Counted from the first letter of the stretch, positions 15,387 to 26,256 are shown. The stretch: DNA of 64,000 bases from Ornithinimicrobium sediminis (GCF_021272345.1 NZ_JAJSDQ010000002.1:372001-436000), one strand, 5' to 3'. Notes: generated by a model not told the origin, from the sequence alone. Made by a program: numbers and translations.

Positions 15387-18149
15387 TCAGTTGCCCTTCC
15401 CCTTCCCCTTGCCCTTGCCACCGCTGTTGCCCGGAGCGCTGTCCGGACGGTCGATGGTGAACGACGGGCTGGTCCACGTCTCGACGTGGTCCGGGTTGCT
15501 CGCGTCACCCAGGGCCTTCACGACCGTGAGCTCCAGGATGTAGTCGCCGTCGGGCACCGTCTTGCGCTTGTCGTTGCCCTGGTTGTGGTCCCGGGTGCCG
15601 TCCCACGCCCAGGCCGAGAAGCCGTCGGCGCTGCCCGAGCGAGCGAGGTAGTCGCCTTCCATGACCACGGGGAACGCCGGGTGCACCAGGTCGCCCTTGG
15701 TGCCGTCGGCGTTGGCCTCGTAGACCTCGAAGGTGGCCGACCGGGCCGGGTGCCGCAGGTGCACCGCGGCGGTCGGCACGTCGCCATCCTCCATCGTGAA
15801 GACGGTGCCCTCGTCGGCCAGGTCCCAGCTGCCGTTCATGGTGCAGTCGACGCCGATGAGGCGGTCGCAGCCGGTGAGCTGGGCCAGGGCCGGGAACGTC
15901 GGGTGCTCCAGCACCGGCAGCTCCTGGTAGTCGCCGTCGAAGCCGGCGTACGGCACCCGCAGCGTGCCGGAGGTCTCCGACGTGAAGGTGACGTAGCCGC
16001 CGTACTGCGCGAGGGCGTTCTCACCGGTGTCCTGGATGGTCACCGTGACCTCGCTGCTGCCGCCGGAGGGGACGTTGACCGACTCGGGGCCATCCATCGA
16101 TCCGAGGGGACCGTAGTACCCGGGGTCGTTGGGGTCGAGCCCACCGGTCGACAGCGCGCCGACGTGCCCGACGTCATAGGTCACCGCCTCGGCGCCCTCG
16201 TTGTGCAGGGTCATCGTGACCTCGTGCCCGCCCGCGGCGCTCTCGCCGAGCGACAGCTTGCCCGGGGTGACCGAGGTGGTCGCCAGGATCGTGTCGTCGA
16301 TGTCGAGCATGCCGGCACCCTGGCGGTGCACGGGCTCGATGTAGCCGGCACCGGGCGCGAGGTTCCACTCCGCGGGGTCGGCGTGGTTCTGCAGCATGGC
16401 ACGCACGTCGTGCGCCTCGGTGTCGGGCTTCTCCTCGAGCAGGAGGGCCACGGCGCCGGCCACGTGCGGCGAAGACATCGAGGTGCCGGACAGGGTGGCG
16501 TAGCCGCCCTTCTCCAGCGGGTAGGTGGCGTAGATCTGGCCACCGGGGGCCCCGAGGTCGGGCTTGAGCTCGAGCTCGGCGCTCATCCCGTAGGAGCTGA
16601 AGCTGGAGATGAGGCCGCCGGTCGGGCTCGGGGCCGTGGCGGTCTCGTCGGTCCACGTCATCTCCGCGCCGCCGTCGACGATGCGCTCGTCGATCAGGAT
16701 GCCGTCGGCCCGGGAGATCGAGACGAAGGGGATGGTGACGGCCGGGTCACCCGACAGCGACGGGTTGATGTAGCCGGCAGCGTTGTTGTAGAGCACGACG
16801 CCCTCGGCACCGGCGTCCTGGGCGTTCACGGCCTTCTGGTGGAAGGTGCACACGCCGCGCTCGATGAGCACGACGGTGCCGTCAAGGAGGCCCTCGTCCA
16901 TCGGGTCACAGGCCTGCGCCTCGGCCGACCCCGGCGCACCGAGGCGCGACAGGGTTGCGGTGCCCTCGGTGGGGGGCTCCGGCGCCGGTGACCCCACGAC
17001 ATACGGGACCGCGCGGTCGTCGGGGCTGACCGTGAAGGCGTTGGCGGTGAAGAACTCGTTGTCGTAGGACGCGACCCCGATCACGTGCTCGCCCACACCC
17101 GGGGAGCCGGCCGACCAGGTGCCGGCGGCACCGGAGTTGCCGATGGAGGCGACGACCACCATGCCGGCCTCGACGAGAGCGTCGGCACCGGCGGCGGTCG
17201 GGTACTGCTTCCAGGTCGAGAAGGCGGACCCGATGCTCATGTTGAGCACGTCCATGCCGTCGTCGTAGGCCCGCTCCATGGCGGCGAGCATGATGTCGGC
17301 GGTCGTGGAGCCCTCGCACCCGAAGACCCGGTAGGCGCCGAGCGTCGACCCGGGGGCCACACCCACCTGCTCGCCGTCGGCGCCGACGATGCCGGCCACG
17401 TGCGTGCCGTGGCCCTGGCAGTCGTCCGGGTCACCGTCGGGCTGCGGGACCGGCTGGTAGTCCTCGCTGGAGGAGTCGGCGTTGTAGCTGTCGCCCACGA
17501 AGTCGTAGCCGTAGGCGACCCGCTCGGTCGGGAAGCCGGTGCTGCCGTCCGCGCCGTTGCCGCCGAAGTCGGGGTGGTCGTAGTCGATGCCGGTGTCCAT
17601 GACGGCGACCTTGACGCCCTCACCGGTGAGGCCCAGCTCGCTCTGCGCGACGTCCGCGCCGGTCATGCCGACGGCGTAGGCCATGTCGGGCTGCTCGCCC
17701 TGCTCGGGCGCGGGCGCCTCGATGACCTCGACCGGGAAGACCGCCTCGACCTGCGAGGTCCGGGCGGCCTTGCGCACGTCGGCCTCGGAGCCCTTCACGG
17801 CGACTCCCTGCCAGACCTTGCCGTAGCTGCGGGTGACCTCGAGGTCCGCGCCTGCGGCACGCGCCTCGCGCTCGAACTGTCGCTGCGTGGCCTTGACGGA
17901 GGACGCGTTGCCCCCTGTGGCGGTGGGCTGTCCCTTGAGCTGCACGAACCAGGCGTCCGACTGGGTGTGCGCCTTGCCCTCGTCGCCGCCCGGGTGGACG
18001 ACGCCGAGGTCCTCGGCGCTGCCCAGGAAGGCCGGCTCGTCGGGGTCGGCCCCGGACGCTCCGGGCGCCAGGGTGGCGGCCATCAGCGCCGCGGCGCCGA
18101 GACCTCCGAGGGCTCGTCGAGCCCACCGGGAATGGGGGGTGTGTGGCAT
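15387..18149 (-). CDS. Secreted subtilisin-like serine protease (S8) with PA domain
   Basis: This 920-residue exported protease has a signal peptide at about 1-33 (basic RRALGG, hydrophobic AALMAATLA, cleavage near ASGA). An I9-type propeptide comes next (SDAWFVQLKG to about 150). The S8 catalytic domain has Asp185 (VMDTGIDYDHPDF), His247 (GHGTHVAGI) and Ser557 (GTSMSSPHVAGA). A protease-associated insert lies between His and Ser (VLIERGVCTFHQKAVNAQDAGAEG as visible in part). C-terminal Ig/Fn3-like domains end in a GKGKGKGKGN tail with no cell-wall anchor. AAGGGAG precedes the ATG by 6 bases. A hairpin GTTACC-GAAA-GGTAAC lies upstream at 18253-18268. It likely degrades extracellular protein. 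Confidence 0.93.
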   Translation of the reverse strand: MPHTPHSRWARRALGGLGAAALMAATLAPGASGADPDEPAFLGSAEDLGVVHPGGDEGKAHTQSDAWFVQLKGQPTATGGNASSVKATQRQFEREARAAGADLEVTRSYGKVWQGVAVKGSEADVRKAARTSQVEAVFPVEVIEAPAPEQGEQPDMAYAVGMTGADVAQSELGLTGEGVKVAVMDTGIDYDHPDFGGNGADGSTGFPTERVAYGYDFVGDSYNADSSSEDYQPVPQPDGDPDDCQGHGTHVAGIVGADGEQVGVAPGSTLGAYRVFGCEGSTTADIMLAAMERAYDDGMDVLNMSIGSAFSTWKQYPTAAGADALVEAGMVVVASIGNSGAAGTWSAGSPGVGEHVIGVASYDNEFFTANAFTVSPDDRAVPYVVGSPAPEPPTEGTATLSRLGAPGSAEAQACDPMDEGLLDGTVVLIERGVCTFHQKAVNAQDAGAEGVVLYNNAAGYINPSLSGDPAVTIPFVSISRADGILIDERIVDGGAEMTWTDETATAPSPTGGLISSFSSYGMSAELELKPDLGAPGGQIYATYPLEKGGYATLSGTSMSSPHVAGAVALLLEEKPDTEAHDVRAMLQNHADPAEWNLAPGAGYIEPVHRQGAGMLDIDDTILATTSVTPGKLSLGESAAGGHEVTMTLHNEGAEAVTYDVGHVGALSTGGLDPNDPGYYGPLGSMDGPESVNVPSGGSSEVTVTIQDTGENALAQYGGYVTFTSETSGTLRVPYAGFDGDYQELPVLEHPTFPALAQLTGCDRLIGVDCTMNGSWDLADEGTVFTMEDGDVPTAAVHLRHPARSATFEVYEANADGTKGDLVHPAFPVVMEGDYLARSGSADGFSAWAWDGTRDHNQGNDKRKTVPDGDYILELTVVKALGDASNPDHVETWTSPSFTIDRPDSAPGNSGGKGKGKGKGN

Positions 18150-18252
18150 GAACTGCTCCCTTGGATGGATATGACGGTGCCCCGTTATCGTCCATGATCC
18201 ACGTCACATCGCAACCGTTCGGACGATGTCTTTACCTTCTCCTGAACCGATC

Positions 18253-18268
18253 GTTACCGAAAGGTAAC
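18253..18268. promoter_or_regulatory. Short GTTACC-GAAA-GGTAAC inverted repeat upstream of the subtilase
   Basis: This perfect 6-bp stem with a GNRA loop lies in the AT-richer 123-base gap between accE and the subtilase, both on the minus strand. It may be an operator of the protease gene or a weak attenuator after accE; sequence alone does not decide. Confidence 0.3.
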
Positions 18269-18272
18269 CTCG

Positions 18273-18496
18273 TCAGCGCGGCAGCGCCGAGCCTTTCCAT
18301 GCCCCCGGCCCGGGGCTCAGCCGGGGCCGGGCTGCGCGGGAGCGGGCGTTCCACAGGCCACGCCGGCCCGACGCCGCCGGACCGGTCGGCTCGCCGGAGC
18401 CGGCGCCCAGCGCGCTCAGCACGGCGACGACGGCGGCCGTCTCCTCCGGTGTCGGTGACCCTGCGATCCGCAGGACCGTCGCGGGCTGGTCGGTGC

Positions 18497-18500
<4 letters not shown>
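18273..18500 (-). CDS. accE: Acyl-CoA carboxylase epsilon subunit
   Basis: This 75-residue protein begins [20 protein letters not shown] and has [16 protein letters not shown] followed by a basic, Pro-rich C-terminus with WNARSRAA. This is the pattern of actinobacterial AccE/PccE epsilon subunits, which bind the beta chain and stimulate the alpha-beta complex. The GTG start at 18500 overlaps the accD5 stop by 4 bases (GTGA), so the two are translationally coupled. It is too short to stand out on its own; position and the P-TPEE-A-A motif make the call. Confidence 0.85.
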
Positions 18501-20101
<1,601 letters not shown>

Positions 20102-20108
20102 GCCGGAC

Positions 20109-20118
20109 AACTTAGTCT
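20109..20118. promoter_or_regulatory. Overlapping divergent -10 elements of accD5 and birA
   Basis: On the minus strand TAAGTT (20109-20114) ends 7 bases before the accD5 ATG. On the plus strand TAGTCT (20113-20118) ends 7 bases before the birA GTG. The hexamers share the bases TA at 20113-20114. The entire intergenic space is 24 bases. Confidence 0.55.
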
Positions 20119-20125
20119 TCTCCGC

Positions 20126-20902
20126 GTGCAAGCACACCGATGGGCACGCCCCGAGTGGCATCGGACCATCGACTCCACCCAGAGCGCGCTGCTGCGCGAC
20201 CCCCGCCCCGGGCGGGTGGTCGTCGCCGAGCACCAGAGTGCCGGGCAGGGTCGGCGAGGACGCACCTGGAGCGCGCCACCAGGAGCCGCGCTGGCGGTGA
20301 GCGTCGCCCTGCCGGCACCGCGGCCGGAGGTCGTCGGGTGGGTGCCGCTGCTCACGGGTCTCGCCGTCGTGCAGGCCCTCGGCGCGGGACCGTATGCCGT
20401 CCCGGCCGCTCTCAAGTGGCCCAACGACGTGCTGGTGCCGCAGGACGGTCAGTGGCGCAAGGTGTGCGGCATCCTGGCTCAGGTGGTGCCCGCGGCCTCC
20501 GCACCCGGGCCGGTGGTGGTCCTCGGCACGGGGATCAACCTCGACCAGGACCGCGAGGACCTGCCGGTGCCGACTGCGACCTCCTGGCGCTTGGCGTGCG
20601 GCAGCGAGTCCCTGCCGCCGTCGGCCAGGCAGGCGTGGCTGCAGGACTACCTGCGTGCGCTCGACGGGCTCCTGGACCTGCTGGAGCGCGACCCCGCAGC
20701 GCTTCGGGCCGCCTACGCGCGGCGGTGCCGCACGCTCGGGCAGCCGGTGCGTGTCCACCTGCCCGACGGCAGCACCGAGGAGGGCCGGGCCGTGGGCCTG
20801 GACGACTCCGGTGCGCTGCTCGTCCAGAGCGCGACGGGGACGCGCGCACACCACGCCGGTGACGTCGTCCACCTGCGCCACGACCGGTCGACGGAGCGCT
20901 GA
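20126..20902 (+). CDS. birA: Biotin--[acetyl-CoA-carboxylase] ligase
   Basis: This 258-residue class I biotin protein ligase lacks the N-terminal DNA-binding domain of Escherichia coli BirA. Motifs are GQGRRGRTW (biotinyl-AMP loop), KWPNDVLV and CGILAQ, with GTGINL in the core and a small C-terminal SH3-like domain ([22 protein letters not shown]). It attaches biotin to the carrier lysine of the alpha chain encoded at 5875-7653. The GTG at 20126 fits a leaderless start with TAGTCT 7 bases upstream. The promoter is back-to-back with accD5, linking biotinylation with the enzyme it serves. Confidence 0.92.
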   Translation: MQAHRWARPEWHRTIDSTQSALLRDPRPGRVVVAEHQSAGQGRRGRTWSAPPGAALAVSVALPAPRPEVVGWVPLLTGLAVVQALGAGPYAVPAALKWPNDVLVPQDGQWRKVCGILAQVVPAASAPGPVVVLGTGINLDQDREDLPVPTATSWRLACGSESLPPSARQAWLQDYLRALDGLLDLLERDPAALRAAYARRCRTLGQPVRVHLPDGSTEEGRAVGLDDSGALLVQSATGTRAHHAGDVVHLRHDRSTER

Positions 20903-20918
20903 CCCCGGCCGGCGGCGA

Positions 20919-20924
20919 TAGCCT
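20919..20924 (+). promoter_or_regulatory. Leaderless-type -10 (TAGCCT) for the enoyl-CoA hydratase gene
   Basis: TAGCCT ends 7 bases before the ATG at 20932, in the 29-base gap after birA. Confidence 0.4.
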
Positions 20925-20931
20925 GCCGGGC

Positions 20932-21732
20932 ATGACGCAGACCGCACCGACGATGTTGCAGCTGACCCGGCACGGCGACGAGGGGCACGTGGTGGAGCTC
21001 GCCCTGGACCGGCCCGAGGCCCTGAACGCCATCTCCACCGCCTTCGCGGAGGAGATCGCCACGGTCACCGGCCGGCTCGCCGCCGACCCGACGGTGCGCG
21101 CCGTCGTGCTGACGAGCACCCACCCCACCTCGTTCTGTGTGGGCGCCGACCTCAAGGAGCGCAACGGCTTCACCGACGCCGACCTGATGGCCCAGCGCCC
21201 GGTCACCCGAGGCGCCTACGGCGGGGTGCTGGCGCTGCCCGTGCCGGCCGTCGCCGCGGTCGAGGGCTATGCGCTGGGCGGAGGGATGGAGCTGGCCCTG
21301 TCGTGTGACCTCATCGTCGCCGGCGAGCGGGCCACCCTGGGCCTGCCGGAGGTGTCCGTGGGGGTGGTCCCCGGTGGGGGAGGCACCCAGCTGCTCACCC
21401 GTCGGGTCGGCTGGTCGCGGGCGGCCTCGCTCATCTTCACCGCGCGCAAGGTGCCCGCCGACGAGGCGGGCCGGCTCGGGGTCGTCGACGAGGTCGTGCC
21501 GGCGGGAAGCGCACGCGAGCGCGCGCTGGCGCTGGCCGCGCTCGTCGCCCGACACTCCCCGGTGGGGGTGCGCAACGCGAAGCGGGCCATGCGTCTGGGC
21601 TCGGACGTGGACCTCACCACCGGGCTCGAGGTGGAGGACGCGTGCTGGCGTGCCACCGCCTTCTCCGGCGACCGCCGGGAAGGGGTGGCGGCCTTCGCGG
21701 AGAAGCGCGCGCCCCGATGGCCGGGCATCTGA
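20932..21732 (+). CDS. Enoyl-CoA hydratase/isomerase family protein
   Basis: This 266-residue crotonase-fold protein carries the usual oxyanion-hole segments ([29 protein letters not shown]) and [19 protein letters not shown]. Glutamates at both canonical hydratase positions (GGGMELA and LPEVSVG) are present, so true hydratase activity is plausible. It would hydrate 2-enoyl-CoA in beta-oxidation or branched-chain catabolism. It follows birA on the same strand and precedes a two-component system. The chain-length preference cannot be judged. Confidence 0.9.
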   Translation: MTQTAPTMLQLTRHGDEGHVVELALDRPEALNAISTAFAEEIATVTGRLAADPTVRAVVLTSTHPTSFCVGADLKERNGFTDADLMAQRPVTRGAYGGVLALPVPAVAAVEGYALGGGMELALSCDLIVAGERATLGLPEVSVGVVPGGGGTQLLTRRVGWSRAASLIFTARKVPADEAGRLGVVDEVVPAGSARERALALAALVARHSPVGVRNAKRAMRLGSDVDLTTGLEVEDACWRATAFSGDRREGVAAFAEKRAPRWPGI

Positions 21733-21744
21733 GCGTCACGTCCG

Positions 21745-21750
21745 TATCAT
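21745..21750 (+). promoter_or_regulatory. Leaderless-type -10 (TATCAT) for the response regulator gene
   Basis: TATCAT ends 7 bases before the ATG at 21758. No Shine-Dalgarno is seen. Confidence 0.4.
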
Positions 21751-21757
21751 CGTCCCC

Positions 21758-22435
21758 ATGACCCGGGTACTGCTGGCTGAGGACGACGAGACCATCTCCG
21801 AACCGCTGGCCCGCGCGCTGCGTCGCGAGGGCTACGTCGTGGACGTCGCCCCCGACGGGCGCGCGGCCCTGACGCTGGCCGAGCAGGAGACCCCTGACCT
21901 GGTGGTGCTGGACCTGGGGCTGCCCTACCTGGACGGGCTGGAGGTGTGCCGCCGGATCCGCCAGGAAGGGCTGACCGCCCCGGTCCTGATCCTCACGGCG
22001 CGCGGCGACGAGGTGGACACGGTCGTCGGCCTGGACGCCGGCGCCGACGACTACGTCACGAAGCCCTTCCGCCTGGCCGAGCTCCTCGCTCGGGTGCGTG
22101 CCCTGCTGCGACGGGGCACCGACAGCCAGCAGGCGGGGGACCGGCCCGTGGTCATCGACATCAAGGCGCGCCGGGCGTTCTTCGACGGCCAGGAGCTGGC
22201 GCTGACGGCCAAGGAGTTCGACCTGCTCCGGGTGCTCACCCGCGAGGAGGGGCGCGTCGTCTCCCGCGAGGCCCTCATGCGCGAGGTCTGGGACAGCTGG
22301 TTCGGCTCCACCAAGACCCTGGACATGCACATCTCCGTCCTGCGCCGCAAGCTCGGCGACGACGCCAACCGCCCCCGGCACATCGTCACCGTGCGCGGTG
22401 TGGGCTTCCGTTTCCAGAACGAGCCGGAGCGCTGA
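21758..22435 (+). CDS. OmpR-family response regulator
   Basis: This 225-residue regulator has a receiver domain with the acidic pocket EDDE, phospho-acceptor Asp52 (VVLDLGLPYLDG), Thr in ILTARG and Lys in DDYVTKPF. A winged-helix output domain follows with LTAKEFDLLRVL and RRKLGDDANRPRHIVTVRGVGFRF. It is paired with the histidine kinase that starts 11 bases downstream. The signal and regulon are unknown; the kinase has only a short extracellular segment, so an envelope or membrane signal is possible. Confidence 0.92.
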   Translation: MTRVLLAEDDETISEPLARALRREGYVVDVAPDGRAALTLAEQETPDLVVLDLGLPYLDGLEVCRRIRQEGLTAPVLILTARGDEVDTVVGLDAGADDYVTKPFRLAELLARVRALLRRGTDSQQAGDRPVVIDIKARRAFFDGQELALTAKEFDLLRVLTREEGRVVSREALMREVWDSWFGSTKTLDMHISVLRRKLGDDANRPRHIVTVRGVGFRFQNEPER

Positions 22436-22446
22436 CCGGCACCGGC

Positions 22447-23517
22447 ATGCGGCAGCTGGTGCGCCGGACCGCGCTGCAGGGGGCCGGCATCGGTGCCGGG
22501 ACGGCCCTGCTGGTCGGCGCGCTCGCCGCCGGCCTGCTGCTGGCGGAGGAGCAGCTGCGCAACGACCAGGGTCGACCGCCGGTGCCGGGCTGGTGGATCG
22601 CGGGGGCCCTGGTCATCACGGTGGTGGTCACGGCGCTCGTCACCCTGGCCAGCGCGACGGCCCTGGCCGACCGCACGGCCGGCACCCTGACCAGGGCCAT
22701 GCAGCGGCTGGCGCAACGGGCCGACGACTTCGGTGCCGGTGGCTTCTCGATCGACCCGGTGGCAGGCCTGGACCAGCAGCTCGGGCGTGGGGAGGACGAC
22801 TGGCAGACGGGGGTCGCCGAGGTCGACACCGTCGGCCGCATCCTGGAGCGCAACCACCGGGCGCTGTCCCGGGCCCTGTCCGCCGAGCGGTCGTTCGCCG
22901 CGGACGCCTCCCACCAGCTCCGCACCCCCCTCGCCGCACTGCTGATGCGGCTGGAGGAGATCGTGCACACCGACGACCTCGCCGAGGCGAAGGTGGAGGC
23001 GGACGTCGCCATCGGCCAGACCGAGCGGCTCGCGGGGGTCGTCGACGACCTGCTGCACCGCACCCGGGCGGGCCACGCCGACGGTGGCCGGTCCGTGTCG
23101 CTCGACACGGTGCTGTCCGGGCTGGAGCAGGAGTGGGCACCGGCCTTCGAGGCGGCCGGGCGCTCCATCGTGGTGAGTGCCGAGCGCGCCATGATCGTGC
23201 GCTCGAGCGCGTCGGCGATCTCCCAGATCCTCAACACGCTCGTCGAGAACGCCCTGCAGCACGGGGCCGGCCTGCTCACCGTCTCGGCCGTCCGCAGCGG
23301 TCCCTCGGCCATGATCGAGGTCCGGGACGAGGGCCCGGGCATCGACGTCGACCTCGCCCGTCACGTCTTCGACCGTGCCGTCACGAGCGGGGCGGGGACG
23401 GGTCTGGGCCTGGCGGTCGCCCGGGAGACCGCTGAGTCCTTCGGGGGACGCCTCGAGCTGGCTCAGGCGTCGCCGGCGGTGTTCGTGCTGTACGTCTCCA
23501 TGGCCCCCGCGCCCTGA
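22447..23517 (+). CDS. Sensor histidine kinase
   Basis: This 356-residue kinase has two transmembrane helices (about 13-33 and 51-75) with only about 17 residues between them. A HAMP-like segment (LASATALADRTAGTLTRAMQRL), the H-box with His156 (ASHQLRTPLAAL), an N-box (NTLVENALQHG) and G-boxes (DEGPGID, GTGLGLAVARE) follow. The tiny extracytoplasmic loop suggests sensing within or next to the membrane. It partners the OmpR regulator immediately upstream. The last 55 bases overlap the 3' end of the convergent GtrA gene, an unusually deep convergent overlap. Confidence 0.9.
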   Translation: MRQLVRRTALQGAGIGAGTALLVGALAAGLLLAEEQLRNDQGRPPVPGWWIAGALVITVVVTALVTLASATALADRTAGTLTRAMQRLAQRADDFGAGGFSIDPVAGLDQQLGRGEDDWQTGVAEVDTVGRILERNHRALSRALSAERSFAADASHQLRTPLAALLMRLEEIVHTDDLAEAKVEADVAIGQTERLAGVVDDLLHRTRAGHADGGRSVSLDTVLSGLEQEWAPAFEAAGRSIVVSAERAMIVRSSASAISQILNTLVENALQHGAGLLTVSAVRSGPSAMIEVRDEGPGIDVDLARHVFDRAVTSGAGTGLGLAVARETAESFGGRLELAQASPAVFVLYVSMAPAP

Positions 23518-23999
23518 GCGTCCCCGACGTGGGAGAACACGTAGGTGCGGTAGGCCCAGAACCGGAAGACGGTGCCCAGCACCAGGCCGATGCCGTTGGC
23601 GCTGACGTTGTCGGCGAGCTGGCTGTCCAGGCCGAGGACGTAGCGCGAGAAGCCCAGGCAGGCCAGGGCGATCGCCAGGCCCAGCACGTTGAACACGACG
23701 AAGAGCACGAACTCGTGCGACTTGCGGCTGCGACGCCGATGGCGGAAGGTCCAGTAGCGGTTGCCCAGCCACGCGAACACCATCGCGATCGCAGTCGCGA
23801 GGATCTTGGCACGCAGCGGGATGTCGTGCATCGGGCCCACCCCGGGGGTGCCCGGGACGCCGAAGACCACCAGGTTGTAGAGCGTGGTGTCGATGACGAA
23901 CGCGCCCAGCCCGATCAACCCGAACTTGCCCACCTCCAGGGCCAGCAGGTCGTAGACACCGCGGGCACGCTGCAGCAGGGTGGAGAACGGGCCGGGCAT
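23463..23999 (-). CDS. GtrA-family membrane protein
   Basis: This 178-residue protein has four hydrophobic segments in the GtrA pattern: GKFGLIGLGAFVIDTTLYNLV, AKILATAIAMVFAWLGNRYWTF, FVLFVVFNVLGLAIALACLG and SANGIGLVLGTVFRFWAYRTYVF. GtrA proteins are thought to flip or support polyprenyl-linked sugars used to decorate the envelope. A GtrA-like gene beside purK is also the mycobacterial order. The ATG at 23999 has TATGCT 6 bases upstream. The C-terminal tail overlaps the 3' end of the histidine kinase gene. Confidence 0.85.
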   Translation of the reverse strand: MPGPFSTLLQRARGVYDLLALEVGKFGLIGLGAFVIDTTLYNLVVFGVPGTPGVGPMHDIPLRAKILATAIAMVFAWLGNRYWTFRHRRRSRKSHEFVLFVVFNVLGLAIALACLGFSRYVLGLDSQLADNVSANGIGLVLGTVFRFWAYRTYVFSHVGDAQGAGAMETYSTNTAGDA

Positions 24000-24005
24000 T
24001 CTCGC

Positions 24006-24011
24006 AGCATA
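24006..24011 (-). promoter_or_regulatory. Leaderless-type -10 (TATGCT) for gtrA
   Basis: TATGCT ends 6 bases before the ATG at 23999. It is divergent from the purK element at 24024-24029, 12 bases away. Confidence 0.4.
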
Positions 24012-24023
24012 CGTCGTGGAGGC

Positions 24024-24029
24024 TAGGCT
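24024..24029 (+). promoter_or_regulatory. Leaderless-type -10 (TAGGCT) for purK-purE
   Basis: TAGGCT ends 8 bases before the GTG at 24038. It would drive the purK-purE operon. Confidence 0.4.
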
Positions 24030-24037
24030 GTGCGGTC

Positions 24038-25261
24038 GTGACTGGTGTGCCCGCGTCCGAGGACCCGAACCCGCCGCTGCGCGCAGAGGGGGGCTTCCCC
24101 GTCGTCGGCATCATCGGCGGGGGCCAGCTGGCCAGGATGTGCCAGCCGCCGGCCGTCGCGCTGTCGCTCACCCTCTCGGTGCTGGCCGAGACCTCGACGG
24201 GATCGGCGGCGCTGGTGGTGCCGCACAGCCCGGTCGGTGACCACGCCGACGTCGAGGCCGTGCGGGCCTTCGCCCGCTCGTGCGACGTCGTCACCTTCGA
24301 CCACGAGCACGTCCCTGCGCACGTGCTGCGGGCCCTTGTCGAGGACGGGACCAGCCTGCACCCCTCACCCGAGGCGCTGCTGTTCGCTCAGGACAAGCTC
24401 GCCATGCGCAGGCGGCTCACCGAGCTCGGCATCCCGTGCCCCCGGTGGTCCGCCGCGCGCAGCCAGGACGAGGTCCAGGCGTTCGGTGACCGGGTCGGCT
24501 GGCCGGTGGTCGCCAAGACCCCGCGCGGGGGCTACGACGGCAAGGGGGTGCGCCTGGTGCGCGCGGCCGCCGACCTGTCGGACTGGCTGGCCGTGGTCGG
24601 TGAGCCGGGGCCGCTGGCCGACGGCATCCTGCTCGAGGAGGCCGTCGGCTTCCGCCGCGAGCTGGCCGCTGTGGTCGCACGCAGCCCCAGCGGGCAGGCG
24701 GCGGCCTACCCCGTCGTGGAGACCGTCCAGACCGACGGCATCTGCACCGAGGTGCTGGCGCCGGCGCCGGACCTCGACGACGACCTGGCGGTCACCTGCG
24801 CCGAGGCCGCGCTGCGCATCGCCGGCGAGCTCGACGTGACCGGCATCCTGGCGGTCGAGATCTTCGAGGTGACCGACCCGGCGACCGGTGCCCCGGCATA
24901 CCTGGTCAACGAGCTGGCGATGCGCCCGCACAACAGCGGGCACTGGACCATCGACGGGGCGGTGACGAGCCAGTTCGAGCAGCACCTGAGGGCGGTGCTG
25001 GACCTGCCGCTGGGGCAGACCTCGCCGCGGGAGCGGTGGGCGGTCATGGCCAACGTGCTCGGGGGGGAGCAGCCCGACCTCTACCCCACCTACCGGCACC
25101 TCATGGCGCGCGACCCGGGGCTGCGGGTCCACCTCTACGGCAAGGGCGTGCGGCCGGGCAGGAAGATCGGCCATGTCACCGTGTACGGCGACGACCTGAC
25201 CCACCTGCGGGAGCGCGCCGGGCACGCTGCCGACTACCTGCGCGGGGTGATCGACGAGTGA
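24038..25261 (+). CDS. purK: 5-(carboxyamino)imidazole ribonucleotide synthase
   Basis: This 407-residue ATP-grasp enzyme makes N5-CAIR from AIR, ATP and bicarbonate in purine synthesis. Seen motifs are the N-terminal [13 protein letters not shown], the ATP-grasp loop [23 protein letters not shown], and [26 protein letters not shown], the PurK signature. The first ~20 residues ([18 protein letters not shown]) are a non-conserved extension; the GTG at 24038 is the only start matching the -10 element. purE follows 16 bases after the stop, the usual pairing. Confidence 0.94.
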   Translation: MTGVPASEDPNPPLRAEGGFPVVGIIGGGQLARMCQPPAVALSLTLSVLAETSTGSAALVVPHSPVGDHADVEAVRAFARSCDVVTFDHEHVPAHVLRALVEDGTSLHPSPEALLFAQDKLAMRRRLTELGIPCPRWSAARSQDEVQAFGDRVGWPVVAKTPRGGYDGKGVRLVRAAADLSDWLAVVGEPGPLADGILLEEAVGFRRELAAVVARSPSGQAAAYPVVETVQTDGICTEVLAPAPDLDDDLAVTCAEAALRIAGELDVTGILAVEIFEVTDPATGAPAYLVNELAMRPHNSGHWTIDGAVTSQFEQHLRAVLDLPLGQTSPRERWAVMANVLGGEQPDLYPTYRHLMARDPGLRVHLYGKGVRPGRKIGHVTVYGDDLTHLRERAGHAADYLRGVIDE

Positions 25262-25277
25262 GGGCGGTGCGAGGCCG

Positions 25278-25793
25278 ATGAGCGGACAGGTCCCGGTGGG
25301 GCTGGTCATGGGCAGTGACAGCGACTGGCCGGTGATGGAGCAGGCTGCGCTGGTGCTCGACGAGCTCGACGTGGGCTACGAGGCCGACGTCGTCTCCGCC
25401 CACCGCATGCCCGTGGAGATGGTCGACTACGGCCGGTCGGCCGCCGGGCGTGGGCTCCGGGTCGTCATCGCCGGCGCCGGGGGAGCGGCCCACCTGCCCG
25501 GCATGCTCGCCTCCGTGACGGTGCTGCCGGTCATCGGGGTGCCGGTGCCGCTGAAGCACCTGGACGGCATGGACTCGCTGCTGTCGATCGTGCAGATGCC
25601 CGCCGGGATCCCGGTGGCCACCGTGTCGATCGGGGGCGCCCGGAACGCCGGCCTGCTGGCCGCGCGGATCCTCGCGGCCGGCACCGACGAGGAGGCTCTC
25701 GCGCTGCGCGGTCGTCTCGAGGTCTTCGCCGACGAGCTGCGCGTGCTGGCCCAGGCCAAGGGGGAGCGGCTCCGCTCGCGGGTCAGCGACTGA
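25278..25793 (+). CDS. purE: N5-CAIR mutase
   Basis: This 171-residue class I PurE converts N5-CAIR to CAIR. Motifs are [10 protein letters not shown] (phosphate loop), SAHRMP with the catalytic His, [11 protein letters not shown] and [30 protein letters not shown]. It is the second gene of the purKE operon. Its last 11 bases overlap the 3' end of the convergent CoA-binding protein gene. Confidence 0.95.
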   Translation: MSGQVPVGLVMGSDSDWPVMEQAALVLDELDVGYEADVVSAHRMPVEMVDYGRSAAGRGLRVVIAGAGGAAHLPGMLASVTVLPVIGVPVPLKHLDGMDSLLSIVQMPAGIPVATVSIGGARNAGLLAARILAAGTDEEALALRGRLEVFADELRVLAQAKGERLRSRVSD

Positions 25794-26226
25794 GACGGGG
25801 CCACTCGATCATCGGGCACGTGTCCATCACGACCTCCAGACCGGCCTGCTGCGCCCGCTGGGCGGCCTCCTCGTCCACGACGCCGAGCTGCAGCCACAGG
25901 GTGCGTATGCCGAGGCGCTCCCGCTGCTCGACCGCCTCGTCCACGCAGCGACCCACCCGCGCGGAGTTGACGAAGAAGTCGACCACCTCGACCGGGCCGT
26001 CGGGGATGTCGGCGAGCCGCGCGTAGCCGGTCTCCCCGTGCACGGTCTCCGCACGCGGGTGCACGGGGACCAGTCGGTGGCCCTGGTCCTGCAGGAAGCG
26101 TGAGACCCCGTAGGCGGTGCGGGAGGTGTTGCCGGACAGGCCCACCACGGCCCAGGTGCCGGGCGTGGTGAGGACCCGCGTGATGACGGCGGGGTCGTTC
26201 TGGTGGGGGGCTGGTGCGGTCGTCAT
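25783..26226 (-). CDS. CoA-binding protein (YccU-type Rossmann protein)
   Basis: This 147-residue single-domain CoA-binding protein has [26 protein letters not shown] as the Rossmann dinucleotide turn, [11 protein letters not shown], and [38 protein letters not shown]. The closing D-x-C-P-x-x-E pattern is typical of the family. The biochemical role is unknown; the domain also occurs in succinyl-CoA synthetase and acyl-CoA synthetases. It is convergent with purE (11-base overlap) and divergent from the LLM oxidoreductase, 30 bases away. Confidence 0.87.
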   Translation of the reverse strand: MTTAPAPHQNDPAVITRVLTTPGTWAVVGLSGNTSRTAYGVSRFLQDQGHRLVPVHPRAETVHGETGYARLADIPDGPVEVVDFFVNSARVGRCVDEAVEQRERLGIRTLWLQLGVVDEEAAQRAQQAGLEVVMDTCPMIEWPRLSR

Positions 26227-26244
26227 GGGACCAGTGTGGCGGAG

Positions 26245-26250
26245 TAGGTT
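26245..26250 (+). promoter_or_regulatory. Leaderless-type -10 (TAGGTT) for the LLM oxidoreductase
   Basis: TAGGTT ends 6 bases before the ATG at 26257. Confidence 0.45.
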
Positions 26251-26256
26251 GAGCGC

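Noticed and set aside
22051-24294. Long minus-strand frame across the two-component system and gtrA
   Set aside because: Its residues show no domain pattern, while the response regulator, kinase and GtrA motifs are clear in other frames.
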